A stretch of DNA of 64,000 nucleotides, from NCBI GenBank assembly GCA_963798445.1, contig CAWCTH010000008.1:496001-560000 (forward strand). Reading direction: 5' to 3'. Both the position numbers and the translations under genes were made by a program. Positions 25,898-34,083 of the stretch are shown piece by piece (positions within the stretch are counted from its first letter, which is position 1; the number at the start of each line of letters is the position of its first letter). The stretch is from DASXAI01 sp963798445 (lineage in GTDB: Bacteria; Actinomycetota; Acidimicrobiia; Acidimicrobiales; Ilumatobacteraceae). The notes below the pieces were generated by a model. That model worked only from the letters and a program-made list of their open reading frames with translations. It searched no databases and was not told where the DNA came from.

Positions 25898-27055
25898 TCA
25901 GAAGATCGGCGTGCCGGCGTCCATGCCCAACAGGACCCGGCCGGCGGAGGCGATGGCCGACGGGGCCACCATGATGTGCTGGGGCACCACGCGTACGTCG
26001 CGGATGGCGCGCTCCAGCGGTGACGACGGGAAGCTGGCGGTGATGCCGGCTTGGGCGTACACCAGCTCCACCGCCTTGACGGCTTCGGCGCAGCAGTGCG
26101 AGCAGGCGAGGCGCACGAGCGCCTCTTCTTCAGCGGTGGTGGCCCGCCCTTGGCCGGTCGCCGACCACACCGTCTCGACGGCCTCGAACACGAACGCCCG
26201 GGCGGCGCGCAGCCGGGCTTCGGCTTCGGCCATGGCCAGCTGCGCCTGCGGCCGCTCGCGCAGCAGGATGCCGGTCATCAGCGGCGTCTTCTCCGTGGCG
26301 AGGGTGGCGAAGGCCGACAGCGCGGTGCGGGCGATGCCGGTGGCCACGCCGACCTTGTTGAAGGCGAGGCGGCTGTAGGTGGGTAGGCGGAACAGCGGCG
26401 TGTCGACGCGCATGCCGGCGCCGTAGAGATCGGTGACGCGGTCGTCGGGCACGAACACGTCGGCGATGGAGACGTCGTGGGACCCCGAGCCGCACAGGCC
26501 GGCGGCGGCCCACGTCTCGATGACGGTGTACGACGCCCGTGGCACCACGACCTGACGGGCTTGGCGGTAGCCACCAGCGGTGCGGAGGGGCTCGCCGGTC
26601 TCATCGACCAGGATGCAACCCCCCCAGAAGAAGTCGGCCCCCTCGCATCCGCTGGCGTACGGCCACCGCCCGGTCACGATGAAGCCGCCCTCCACCGGGA
26701 CGGCTTGCCCCAGTGGGTTGATGGCACCCGAGAACACCACGTCCGGTCGTTCGCGTAGGAGTGCGCTGGCGGCGGCCGGCGGCAGCGCCGCCAGTGCTAT
26801 TCCCACCGTTTCCACCCCGATCATCAACGTCCAGCCGGTGGCGCCGTCAGCCTCAGAGACGGCCTCGAGGGCCCGGATCATGGAGATCGGATCGACCTCC
26901 AACCCGCCGTAGATCGCCGGTGCGGCCATGCGGAACAGCCCGCTGCCGGCGAGGGCGCGCAGGACGGGCGGCGCCAGGCGCCGGTCGCGCTCAGATTGGT
27001 CGGCGTGCTCGCGTACCAGGGGCTGCAAGGTGCGAGCGATCTCGACGACGTCCAT
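25898..27055 (-). CDS. Acyl-CoA dehydrogenase-like flavin monooxygenase (HsaA/type 2 C-terminal domain family)
   Basis: A 385-residue protein of the acyl-CoA dehydrogenase fold. The N-terminus MDVVEIARTLQPLVREHADQ with FRMAAPAIYGGLEVDP, the middle strand GFIVTGRWPYASGCEGADFF and the C-terminal helices with SFPSSPLERAIRDVRVVPQH match the group whose members act as flavin-dependent hydroxylases (HsaA-like) as well as dehydrogenases. It lacks the usual catalytic Glu context of short-chain acyl-CoA dehydrogenases, as far as can be judged by eye. Monooxygenases nearby make an oxidative catabolic role plausible. Confidence 0.78.
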   Translation of the reverse strand: MDVVEIARTLQPLVREHADQSERDRRLAPPVLRALAGSGLFRMAAPAIYGGLEVDPISMIRALEAVSEADGATGWTLMIGVETVGIALAALPPAAASALLRERPDVVFSGAINPLGQAVPVEGGFIVTGRWPYASGCEGADFFWGGCILVDETGEPLRTAGGYRQARQVVVPRASYTVIETWAAAGLCGSGSHDVSIADVFVPDDRVTDLYGAGMRVDTPLFRLPTYSRLAFNKVGVATGIARTALSAFATLATEKTPLMTGILLRERPQAQLAMAEAEARLRAARAFVFEAVETVWSATGQGRATTAEEEALVRLACSHCCAEAVKAVELVYAQAGITASFPSSPLERAIRDVRVVPQHIMVAPSAIASAGRVLLGMDAGTPIF

Positions 27056-27180
27056 CGCGTCAACGTAGCGGTGCCTCGGTCACATCTCCCGTCCGATGGC
27101 TGCGCTGCCGGTCACCGGTCGGACGATGTCGAGCGGGCGGGCTGACGCGCCTGGGCCAGTGGTCGTCCTACCTACGTCGC

Positions 27181-27215
27181 AGGGCAACCTGCCCCAGGAG
27201 TGCCTTACCAGGCAC
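27181..27215 (+). promoter_or_regulatory. Twin hairpins in the leader of the NlpC/P60 gene
   Basis: GGGCA-ACC-TGCCC (27182-27194) and GTGCCT-TACC-AGGCAC (27200-27215) form two adjacent perfect hairpins, ending 28 bases before the ATG at 27244. They fit a structured 5' leader or an attenuator. I could not match the cyclic-di-AMP riboswitch consensus found before some cell-wall hydrolases. Confidence 0.45.
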
Positions 27216-27243
27216 CGCGGTCGTAACGCACCCTTGAACCCTG

Positions 27244-28158
27244 ATGAATCGTTTGCTGATCTTCTTCGTGGCCGCGGCATTCGGGCTGGTCCTAGCCTTT
27301 TCGCTCATTGTTGGTCATCCTTCGTCCGCCTCTGCCAGCCCCGCGCCGGGCGAACCCGCCGTTGGTCCCATCGGAGGCGACCAGACCACCGGCGTCGACC
27401 ATTGGATCCTCGACCCGGCGCTCCCGCCGGCGGCCACCATCTCCCCACCGGCGGCGACACCCACGGCCCCGCCGGGCGCCGTGCCTGCCGCCGCCGTGCC
27501 CGCAGCGGCCACCGCCACCAACGCCCCGACCGCCAGCAACGCGACGGCCGCGACGACCGAGACCGCCGCGACCACCCCGGCGCCCCGCTCCAACCTCATC
27601 GGACCCGCCACCACCGCTCCCCCCGCCACCACCGCTCCTCCCGCCACCGCCGCTCCTCCCGCCACCAGCGCTGCTCCGGCCACGACACCGGTGGCCGCCG
27701 AGCCCCCGGCCGAACCGACCGATCCGGCGGCACCCGCGGACCCCGCCGTCGCCGGCGAGCCCGCACCGACGCCAGCGCCAGAGGTCGACGTGGCCGTCGC
27801 CTACGCCCTCGATCAGGTGGGCCTGCCCTACCGCTACGCCGCGTCCGGGCCCAACGCCTTCGACTGCTCCGGCCTCACGCTCGCCGCGTACCGCGAGATC
27901 GGCATCGCGCTGCCGCACCGCTCCGAGTCGCAGGTGAACCTGGGCCGGGGCGTCGACTGGCAGTCCGAGGAAATCCTGCCCGGCGACCTCATCGTCACTG
28001 CCGGCGGCGACCGGCACCACTACGCCGGTCACGTCGGCCTCGCCGTGTCGGCGACGGAGTGGGTGGTCGCACCGGCAACCGGCCAGCGGGTGACCAGGGA
28101 GACCATGCCGTTCGACAGGATCGAAGCGGTGCGCCGGCTCGTCGCGCCGGCGGGCTGA
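27244..28158 (+). CDS. Secreted NlpC/P60 (C40) peptidoglycan hydrolase with long Pro/Ala/Thr linker
   Basis: A 304-residue exported hydrolase. Residues 1-36 form a signal peptide or membrane anchor (MNRLLIFFVAAAFGLVLAFS). Residues of about 55-175 are a Pro/Ala/Thr-rich linker with APPATTAPPAT repeats, likely crossing the cell wall. The catalytic domain (about 180-300) has the Cys in NAFDCSGLTLAAY, the His in YAGHVGLAV, and AGDRHH upstream. It cleaves peptide cross-links of peptidoglycan (D-Glu-diaminopimelate endopeptidase type). The preceding hairpins suggest leader control. Confidence 0.88.
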   Translation: MNRLLIFFVAAAFGLVLAFSLIVGHPSSASASPAPGEPAVGPIGGDQTTGVDHWILDPALPPAATISPPAATPTAPPGAVPAAAVPAAATATNAPTASNATAATTETAATTPAPRSNLIGPATTAPPATTAPPATAAPPATSAAPATTPVAAEPPAEPTDPAAPADPAVAGEPAPTPAPEVDVAVAYALDQVGLPYRYAASGPNAFDCSGLTLAAYREIGIALPHRSESQVNLGRGVDWQSEEILPGDLIVTAGGDRHHYAGHVGLAVSATEWVVAPATGQRVTRETMPFDRIEAVRRLVAPAG

Positions 28159-28176
28159 GTCGGCGGACGCCGACGG

Positions 28177-28704
28177 TCAGACGACCGCAGTCCCGTACAT
28201 CTCGCCGAGGGGGTCGCTGATCAGCTCCAGGCGGGCGCCGTCGGGATCGGGGAAGTAGATCGACGAGCCGCCGATGTGGGCGTAGCCGACGCCGGCCGCG
28301 TCCAGCTTGGCCTTCAGGTGGGCCCAGCGCTCGGGCCCCACCGAGATGGCCAGGTGATGGAGGCCGCCGAGGACCTCGGCGTACGGGCCGAGGTCCAGCC
28401 CCGGCAGGTCGAAGAAGGCAAGGGCGTTGCCGTTGCCGATGTCGAAGAAGAAGTGGGTGGAGCCCCGGTAGTCGCGGTTCTCGAACATCTCGGTCAACGG
28501 GAACTCGAGCAGGCCTTGGTAGAAGTCAACGGTGCGCTGCACGTCGCTGCTCAGCAAGGCCACGTGGTGCACACCGCGGGCCGACGACGGCGGGCGTCGG
28601 TCCTTCGGCCGGAGGCACTTCTTCGCGATCTCGGCGCGACGGCGGTCGGCTTCGTCGCGGTCGGCGCCGGTGAGGCCTGCGGTCGGCTCGGCGTGGGTGC
28701 TCAT
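28177..28704 (-). CDS. VOC family protein
   Basis: A 175-residue vicinal-oxygen-chelate protein. HHVALLSSDVQRTVDFYQGL begins the first module, HHLAISVGPERWAHLKAKLD the second, and YFPDPDGARLELISDPLGEM supplies the terminal Glu. The first 45 residues (ADRDEADRRRAEIAKKCLRP) are a charged helix outside the fold. It is similar to ring-cleavage dioxygenase-like proteins, but no function is proven. It lies between the converging NlpC/P60 gene and the divergent SDR. Confidence 0.8.
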   Translation of the reverse strand: MSTHAEPTAGLTGADRDEADRRRAEIAKKCLRPKDRRPPSSARGVHHVALLSSDVQRTVDFYQGLLEFPLTEMFENRDYRGSTHFFFDIGNGNALAFFDLPGLDLGPYAEVLGGLHHLAISVGPERWAHLKAKLDAAGVGYAHIGGSSIYFPDPDGARLELISDPLGEMYGTAVV

Positions 28705-28778
28705 GGCCCAAGTCTGGCCGATCCTGCTTGACGGGTCGCCCGCAGCCCGGCAGAGTCCCCCGCGACCAAGGGGGTGCC

Positions 28779-29621
28779 ATGGAGACGGTGGAAGGTCGGG
28801 TAGCGGTGGTGACCGGTGCCGCCGCGGGCATGGGTCTGGGCATGGTGCGGGCGTTCACCGGCGCCGGCATGCGGGTGGTGGCCGCCGACGTCCGCCAGGA
28901 CGCCCTCGACGACGCCGTCGCCGAGCTGCGGGCCCAGGGCCATGACGTGGTCGGCGTACAGACGGACGTGTCCAAGCTGGCCGAGGTGGAGGCGCTGGCC
29001 GAGGCCGCGCTGGACGCCTTCGGCGCCGTCCACGTCCTGTGCAACAACGCCGGCGTGGGCCTGTTCTCCCCGATCGCCAAGACCACCATCGACGATTGGG
29101 AGTGGGTGCTCGGCATCGACCTCTGGGGACCGATCTACGGCATCAAAGTCTTCCTGCCCATCATCGAGCAACAGGAGGAAGGGCACATCAACGCCACCTC
29201 GTCGGTGGCGGGCCTGGTGGCCGGCGGCGCGGTGGGTCCCTACAACGTGGCCAAGCACGGGGTCGTGGCACTGATGGCCACCCTGGAGCGCGAACTGCGC
29301 GCCGCCAAGTCGCCCGTTCGGGCCTCGGTGCTGTGTCCCGGCGCGGTCAACACCAACATCGGTCGCCACAGCGTCGAGAGCCGTCGCGCCCGTCGCGGGC
29401 AGGTCACCGAGCGCACGCCGCAGGGCGACAAGCTCGGCGGGAAGATGGCCGACGCACTGGCCGGCGGCATGGATCCGGACGAGGTGGGCCATCTCGTGCT
29501 GGAGGGCATCCTCAACGACACCTTCTGGATCTTCACGGACCCGCGCCTGCTGCGCCATGTCCAGGAGCAGGTCGAGGTCATGGTGAACGACCGCAAGCTC
29601 ACGCGGCTACGGCTGTTCTGA
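28779..29621 (+). CDS. SDR family oxidoreductase
   Basis: A 280-residue short-chain dehydrogenase from ATG 28779 (METVEGRVAVVTGAAAGMGL). TGAAAGMG is the cofactor motif, NNAGVGLF follows, and the catalytic pair is YNVAKHG. VLCPGAVNTNIGRHS and the extended C-terminus to KLTRLRLF fit the 'classical' group acting on lipids or steroids. The Asp in VAADVRQD suggests NAD rather than NADP preference. Substrate is unknown. Confidence 0.85.
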   Translation: METVEGRVAVVTGAAAGMGLGMVRAFTGAGMRVVAADVRQDALDDAVAELRAQGHDVVGVQTDVSKLAEVEALAEAALDAFGAVHVLCNNAGVGLFSPIAKTTIDDWEWVLGIDLWGPIYGIKVFLPIIEQQEEGHINATSSVAGLVAGGAVGPYNVAKHGVVALMATLERELRAAKSPVRASVLCPGAVNTNIGRHSVESRRARRGQVTERTPQGDKLGGKMADALAGGMDPDEVGHLVLEGILNDTFWIFTDPRLLRHVQEQVEVMVNDRKLTRLRLF

Positions 29622-29690
29622 GACGACGACCATGTCGCTGCCGGGTTCCGGCGCTGGGCGCCCCCCCGTTGCGTTGGGGCATCCCAAGGG

Positions 29691-29707
29691 CGTGGGGCTG
29701 CCCCACG
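29691..29707. terminator. Short bidirectional terminator-like hairpin
   Basis: CGTGGGG-CTG-CCCCACG is a perfect 7-bp stem in the 124-base gap between the converging SDR (29621) and membrane HTH gene (29746). It is symmetric, so it could stop transcription from both sides. There is no T tract. Confidence 0.5.
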
Positions 29708-29745
29708 TGGCGACCCGCGACGCGAACTGAGGAACGAGGGCGCTC

Positions 29746-31089
29746 TCAGCTGTCCGCGCTGAGGATGTTGGGGTTGTTCACGGCCGGCACCGCCACCTCG
29801 GTGGTGGTTGTCGTCGGCGCCTCGGTGGTGGTGGTCGTCGGCGGCTCGGTCGTGGTGGTCGTCGGCGGCTCGGTCGTGGTGGTGGTGGTGGTGGTGGGCG
29901 GTTCGGTTGTGGTGGTGGTGGTGGTGGGCGGTTCGGTGGTGCCGGTCGTGCCTCCGCCCCCGACGGTGGAGACGACGGGACCGGTGGTCGGCGGCGTCGT
30001 CGGCGTCGTGGTTGGTGCCGTCGTGGGGTCGGGCGGGCTGGTCGGGCGCGAGGTGCTGACCGTGGTGGGCGTGGTCGTGGGAGCCGGCTTCGTCGTCTGC
30101 GTCGTCGTGGGCAGCGGGGTCGGCGCCGCGGTAGTGCCGGTCGTGCCTCCGCCTCCGCCCGGGGTGACGATTCGGTGAACCACCGTCGTTGGCGTCGTGC
30201 GGGGCGGCCCGGTGCGGACGTTCTCCGTGTTGCTGGGCCCGCTGAACTGCTCGGCCAGCACGACGGCGGGCAGCGTGGCCGGCACCGCGGTGGCGGTGGT
30301 GGACACAGCCACGGTGGAGGCCGGCGCGGTGACCGGGACCTGCTTCGGGGCGCCGGTGGCGGCCGTGGGGTTGGTCGTGGTCGTGGTGGTGGTGGTGGTC
30401 GTCGGGTCGACGTAGGGATTGCTGCTCGTCGTTGGACCACCACCGACGGTGCGGACCTCTTCGGTAGCCGTCGTGAAGATGCGGTTGACGGCGATCAGGC
30501 TCAGTCCGGCGACCAGGCCCACCATGCCGGCGGTGAGGCGTCGCCGCATCAGCTGGGCCCGCACGATGGCCGCTCGCCGGCGCGACAGGCCGACGATGCG
30601 CACGAGGCGCTCCTCGAGCTCCTCGTCGTCCAGGTCGAGGGCGTCGGCCAGGGCCTCCAGGTCCTCCTCGCGGACGTTGACGTCCTGATCGGGCCGCAGC
30701 CCGCGCTGGCGTCGCACCAGTCCCAGGAAGGCGCCGAGGACGGTGTCGTCGTCGCGCATGGATGCCGGCAGCGTCAACACGTGGTCGCCCAGGCGCATCG
30801 TGCCCGTGTCCGAGTCGTAGGACAGGTTGGTGCGGCTGGGCAGCAGCTCGATGAGGCGGACGCCGCACGTGGCGGCGATGGCTTCGATCTGGTCGTCGGT
30901 CGGGACGAACTCGCCCCGTTCCCACTGGCGCACGGTGCGCACGCGGACCTTGAGCATGCTCGCGAGGTCGTGCTCGGCGATGCCACTGGCATTGCGAGCC
31001 CGCTCCAGCAGGGAGCCGACTCGAGCCGCGGGGATCCCCGCCGTATACGTGTACCGTGCGTCCGCCACTCGCCCTCCAAACGTCGGCAC
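29746..31089 (-). CDS. Membrane-anchored HTH (XRE-type) protein with Thr/Pro-rich exported tail
   Basis: A 447-residue protein with RodZ-like topology. Residues of about 22-72 form an XRE helix-turn-helix (LLERARNASGIAEHDLASML then KVRVRTVRQWERGE). Residues of about 95-180 are a charged cytoplasmic segment with DLEALADALDLDDEELEERL. One membrane helix (LTAGMVGLVAGLSLIAVNRI, about 184-204) follows. The remainder is outside the cell and very rich in Thr and Pro, with EPPTTTTTT blocks and GGGGTTGTT spacers. The tail resembles wall-spanning or O-mannosylated linkers. It starts at GTG 31089; a later start is possible. A role in cell shape or gene control at the membrane is inferred from topology only. 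Confidence 0.75.
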   Translation of the reverse strand: MPTFGGRVADARYTYTAGIPAARVGSLLERARNASGIAEHDLASMLKVRVRTVRQWERGEFVPTDDQIEAIAATCGVRLIELLPSRTNLSYDSDTGTMRLGDHVLTLPASMRDDDTVLGAFLGLVRRQRGLRPDQDVNVREEDLEALADALDLDDEELEERLVRIVGLSRRRAAIVRAQLMRRRLTAGMVGLVAGLSLIAVNRIFTTATEEVRTVGGGPTTSSNPYVDPTTTTTTTTTTNPTAATGAPKQVPVTAPASTVAVSTTATAVPATLPAVVLAEQFSGPSNTENVRTGPPRTTPTTVVHRIVTPGGGGGTTGTTAAPTPLPTTTQTTKPAPTTTPTTVSTSRPTSPPDPTTAPTTTPTTPPTTGPVVSTVGGGGTTGTTEPPTTTTTTTEPPTTTTTTTTEPPTTTTTEPPTTTTTEAPTTTTTEVAVPAVNNPNILSADS

Positions 31090-31197
31090 GCAGTAGCTAG
31101 TTCAACGTTTCGGCAGCGGTGTGGTCAATGGGCCGAACGGACTGTTGCACAGGGTGACGATTGCTGCAGTGCGACAGCCCAACACTGCGCGTGTTGC

Positions 31198-31674
31198 TCA
31201 AACGAACAAGGCGTCACGAATGGCGTTCGCTTGCTCTCGAAGCGTGTCGGGGTCGGTCGGTTCGTCGGCGAAGATGGCCTCCCAAGGGATCGGACCACCG
31301 GGCGCCGGGTCGTCGAGGTAGCGCGGCACCACGTGCGTGTGGAGGTGCGGCACCCAGTTCCCCAACGTCATGAAGTTCACCTTCACCGGTCGGTAGATCG
31401 TCTCGAGTGCCCGGGCGACGGCGACGACGTCGTGCCAGTAGGCCGCGGCATCGCCGGCGTCGAGCTCGGTCGGTTCGGCCACGTGGCGCCCCCGCCACAC
31501 AACGATGCAGTAGCCGGGCAGCCGGCTGCGACGCTCGAGGCGGACCTCGGCCGACGCCAACGCTGCCACCGCGACCGAGTGGTCGTTGTCGCCGCTTCCC
31601 AGGGACGCGCACAGCACGCAGGCCCGCCCTCGTTTCCGCTCGGCCCAGTCGTCCGGCCACCCGCTCGACGTCAT
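31198..31674 (-). CDS. HIT family hydrolase
   Basis: A 158-residue histidine-triad protein from ATG 31674. The triad is in WVPHLHTHVVPRY (H-x-H-x-H). An N-terminal CVLC pair may bind zinc, as in some HIT proteins, and LPGYCIVVWRGRHVAEPTEL is the nucleotide-binding strand. HIT proteins hydrolyse or transfer nucleoside monophosphates; the specific substrate is unknown. It is divergent from the small VOC gene at 31708. Confidence 0.85.
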   Translation of the reverse strand: MTSSGWPDDWAERKRGRACVLCASLGSGDNDHSVAVAALASAEVRLERRSRLPGYCIVVWRGRHVAEPTELDAGDAAAYWHDVVAVARALETIYRPVKVNFMTLGNWVPHLHTHVVPRYLDDPAPGGPIPWEAIFADEPTDPDTLREQANAIRDALFV

Positions 31675-31707
31675 CGCCCCTCCGGTCACGCTCCTAGCAT
31701 CGCGGAC

Positions 31708-32124
31708 GTGCGGCCCCAGCCTCTCCTCGCGGTGCACGACGTCGAAGCCAGCAGCCGGTGGTACCAGCAGCTCCTCGGCTGCCGCAGCGACCACGGTGGC
31801 ACCGAGTACGAACGTCTCGTCGTGGACGGCCGGCTGGTGCTGCAGCTGCACCGTTGGGACGTCGACCACGACCACGGCGCCATCGGTGACCCGGGCGACC
31901 GGCCCTACGGCAACGGTGTGCTGCTGTGGTTCGAGGTCGACGACTTCGACGCCGCCGTGGCGCGAGCGGGTGGGCTACAGGCCGAGGTCGTGCTGGCGCC
32001 GCATCGCAACCCGCCCGAAGGTGAGCCTGGCGGCCCCGCCCATCGAGAGGTGTGGTTACGCGATCTCGACGGGTACTCGGTGGTGCTGGCCAGTCCCGAC
32101 GGTGAGGCGGCCGAAACCGGGTGA
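31708..32124 (+). CDS. VOC family protein
   Basis: A 138-residue protein from GTG 31708 (VRPQPLLAVHDVEASSRWYQ). The single VOC pair has QLLGCRSDHGGTEYERLVVD, LLWFEVDDFDAAVARA and VWLRDLDGYSVVLASPDGEA. Such short bleomycin-resistance-like proteins often act in detoxification, but no ligand is evident. It converges on dinB, 21 bases from its stop. Confidence 0.78.
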   Translation: MRPQPLLAVHDVEASSRWYQQLLGCRSDHGGTEYERLVVDGRLVLQLHRWDVDHDHGAIGDPGDRPYGNGVLLWFEVDDFDAAVARAGGLQAEVVLAPHRNPPEGEPGGPAHREVWLRDLDGYSVVLASPDGEAAETG

Positions 32125-32144
32125 TGGCCGGCGGCCGGCGGTCG

Positions 32145-33176
32145 TCACGTCGGTAGCTCCAGCACGACCCTGACACCCAGGAGGCGCACCGGCCGGGTCA
32201 GCTCGAACCGGCCGAGCACGGCCGCGGCGCGCCGGGCCACCTCGGCGGGGTCGGTCGACGGTTCCGGCAGCTTGCTGATCTTCGTTCGGGTGAAGAACGT
32301 GGCCGTGCGCACCTTGACGGCTACGTGCGTCACCCGCCGTCCCTCCGCCACGACCGATTCGGTCACCCCGGTGGCCAACCGGGCCACCTGATCGTCGATG
32401 TCCGTGCGGAGGGTGAGGTCGTGCTCGAACGTCACCTCCCGGCTGCGGGACCGGGCGAGGTGCGGCTCGTCCACGATGGGTGCGTCGCCGCCGCCGAGAC
32501 CGAGCACGCGGAGGTGCGGCCCGATCGTGGGGCCGAACTGCCGCGCCAGCTCGTGGTGATCGGCCCGGGCCAGATCCAGCACGGTGTGGATGCCGTTGTC
32601 GGCCAGCCGGGTGGCGGTGCGATCGCCGATGCCCCAGATCGCGGTGACCGGCTTGGAGCCCATGGTCTCGATCCACGTTCGCCGGGTGAGCCGGGCGATG
32701 CCCCCGGGCTTGGCGAACCCGGTCGCCGTCTTGGCCTGCAACCGGGTCTCGCCGATGCCCACCGCGCACGACAAGCCCGTCTCGGCCAGCACCCGCCCCT
32801 TGATGGCGGCGGCCAGCGCTTCGGGATCGTCGGTCTCGGCCCCCACGAAGGCTTCGTCCCAACCCCACACCTCGACCACCACCGGAAACGACCGCAGCGT
32901 CGCCATCACCCGGGCCGACGCGGCGTCGTAGGCCGGGCGGTCCGACGGCAGGAACACGGCGGCGGGGCATCGGCGCGCCGCCGCCCTGAGCGGCATCCCC
33001 GATCGCACGCCGAAGGCCCGCGCCTCGTACGAGGCCGTCGCCACCACCTGTCGCGGCCGGCTCGGGTCGCCGTCGCCGCCCACCACGACGGGGCGCCCGG
33101 CCAGTTCCGGGCGCCGCAGGATCTCGACCGCGGCGAGGAACTGGTCGAGGTCGACGTGCAGCACCCAGTCAGCCAT
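32145..33176 (-). CDS. dinB: DNA polymerase IV (Y-family)
   Basis: A 343-residue translesion polymerase. HVDLDQFLAAVEILRRPELA has the first catalytic Asp, ATASYEARAFGVRSGMP is the fingers motif, and VWGWDEAFVG holds the Asp-Glu pair (the usual S-x-DEA variant, with Trp before Asp, as in some actinobacterial DinB proteins). Helix-hairpin-helix WGIGDRTATRLADNGIHTVL and the C-terminal little-finger domain are intact. The C-terminal beta-clamp motif is not obvious. No SOS box was seen in the four bases separating it from the methyltransferase upstream. Confidence 0.92.
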   Translation of the reverse strand: MADWVLHVDLDQFLAAVEILRRPELAGRPVVVGGDGDPSRPRQVVATASYEARAFGVRSGMPLRAAARRCPAAVFLPSDRPAYDAASARVMATLRSFPVVVEVWGWDEAFVGAETDDPEALAAAIKGRVLAETGLSCAVGIGETRLQAKTATGFAKPGGIARLTRRTWIETMGSKPVTAIWGIGDRTATRLADNGIHTVLDLARADHHELARQFGPTIGPHLRVLGLGGGDAPIVDEPHLARSRSREVTFEHDLTLRTDIDDQVARLATGVTESVVAEGRRVTHVAVKVRTATFFTRTKISKLPEPSTDPAEVARRAAAVLGRFELTRPVRLLGVRVVLELPT

Positions 33177-33179
33177 CGA

Positions 33180-33950
33180 TCACAACCGGCGGGCCCGCCA
33201 AGCTTCCTCGCACGGCCACCGTTGGGCCCAGCCGGCGGTGACGAATGGGTAAGAGGTGTGAGCGTCGGCGGGCGCCCGCAGTTCGACGAGGTCCTCGATC
33301 GCGAACGAGTTCGCTCGCAGCAACCGGATCCAGTCGCCGTGCCCGAGGTGGAACTCCACGGTCGGGTCGTCGGGCCATTCGAAGCGGTGCATGCCGAAGT
33401 GGGGCCGCAGCAGTCGGTCGGTGGCCGCGACCCCGTCCTCGTCCGGTATGCACAGCATCAGCAGGCTGCTGTTACCGAGGAACATGAGCTCCCCACCGGG
33501 TCGCAGCAGTCGAGCCGCCTCCGGGATCCACCGATAGGGGTCGGCCCAGATGGCCGCTCCGTACTCGCTGACGATCAGGTCGAACGAGGCGTCACGCAAC
33601 GGCACCTGCTCTGCCGCCGCTCGGATGAGTGGGAAGGGGAGGCCGTGACGTTCCTGGAATTGCCGAGCGATCGCGAGCTGTCCGGGGGTCGGGTCGGCGC
33701 CGACGGGATGGGCGCCGCGGCGAGCGAGCCACGCGGACACGTAGCCCGTTCCGCAGCCCAGTTCCAGGGCTCGGACACCCTCGAGGTCTTCGGGCAGCAG
33801 GCCGGCCTCGGACTCCGGGACGGAGAAGATCCCCCATGTCGGCTCGGCCGCCGCCCACTGCGCTTCGGCGAGGGTCAACTGGTCGTCGCGCCGAGCCTCC
33901 CAGAAGTCGGCGTTGGCCTGGACGTAGCCGGGTGATTCCTCCGTGGTCAC
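33180..33950 (-). CDS. Class I SAM-dependent methyltransferase
   Basis: A 256-residue methyltransferase. ALELGCGTGYVSAWLARRGA is motif I, ADPTPGQLAIARQFQ supplies the acidic residue for SAM ribose, and LIVSEYGAAIWADPYRWIPE plus LLRPGGELMFLGNS are motifs II-III. The C-terminal part HFGMHRFEWPDDPTVEFHLG is a substrate region of unknown specificity. It is transcribed into dinB with only a three-base gap, so the two are probably cotranscribed. Confidence 0.85.
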   Translation of the reverse strand: MTTEESPGYVQANADFWEARRDDQLTLAEAQWAAAEPTWGIFSVPESEAGLLPEDLEGVRALELGCGTGYVSAWLARRGAHPVGADPTPGQLAIARQFQERHGLPFPLIRAAAEQVPLRDASFDLIVSEYGAAIWADPYRWIPEAARLLRPGGELMFLGNSSLLMLCIPDEDGVAATDRLLRPHFGMHRFEWPDDPTVEFHLGHGDWIRLLRANSFAIEDLVELRAPADAHTSYPFVTAGWAQRWPCEEAWRARRL

Positions 33951-34046
33951 CGCCGCACGGTAGCCACCGCCGGGGCGGGCGGGGGTGTGAACGGTCCGCT
34001 GTTCGCCGGGGCGCGGCCTGGGAGCCGGCGGGCAGCTCGAGGCGGG

Positions 34047-34068
34047 CTTCAGCCGATCTTCAGCCGGG
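34047..34068 (+). promoter_or_regulatory. 11-bp direct-repeat box upstream of the two-component operon
   Basis: CTTCAGCCGAT (34047-34057) is followed directly by CTTCAGCCGGG (34058-34068). An 11-bp head-to-tail repeat is the standard layout for OmpR/PhoB-type response regulators. It lies 15 bases before the regulator ATG and suggests autoregulation. The same layout with CTTCAGG recurs at 36264-36285. Confidence 0.65.
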
Positions 34069-34083
34069 GCGTGGCAGCCTGGG

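Noticed and set aside
27064..27243. Cyclic-di-AMP (ydaO-type) riboswitch before the NlpC/P60 gene
   Set aside because: The conserved stretches of that riboswitch could not be found; only two simple hairpins are present.
29808..30443. Plus- and minus-strand frames rich in Val/Trp or Pro/Arg over the Thr-rich tail
   Set aside because: These are the other frames of the ACC/ACG repeats that encode the Thr/Pro tail of the membrane HTH protein.
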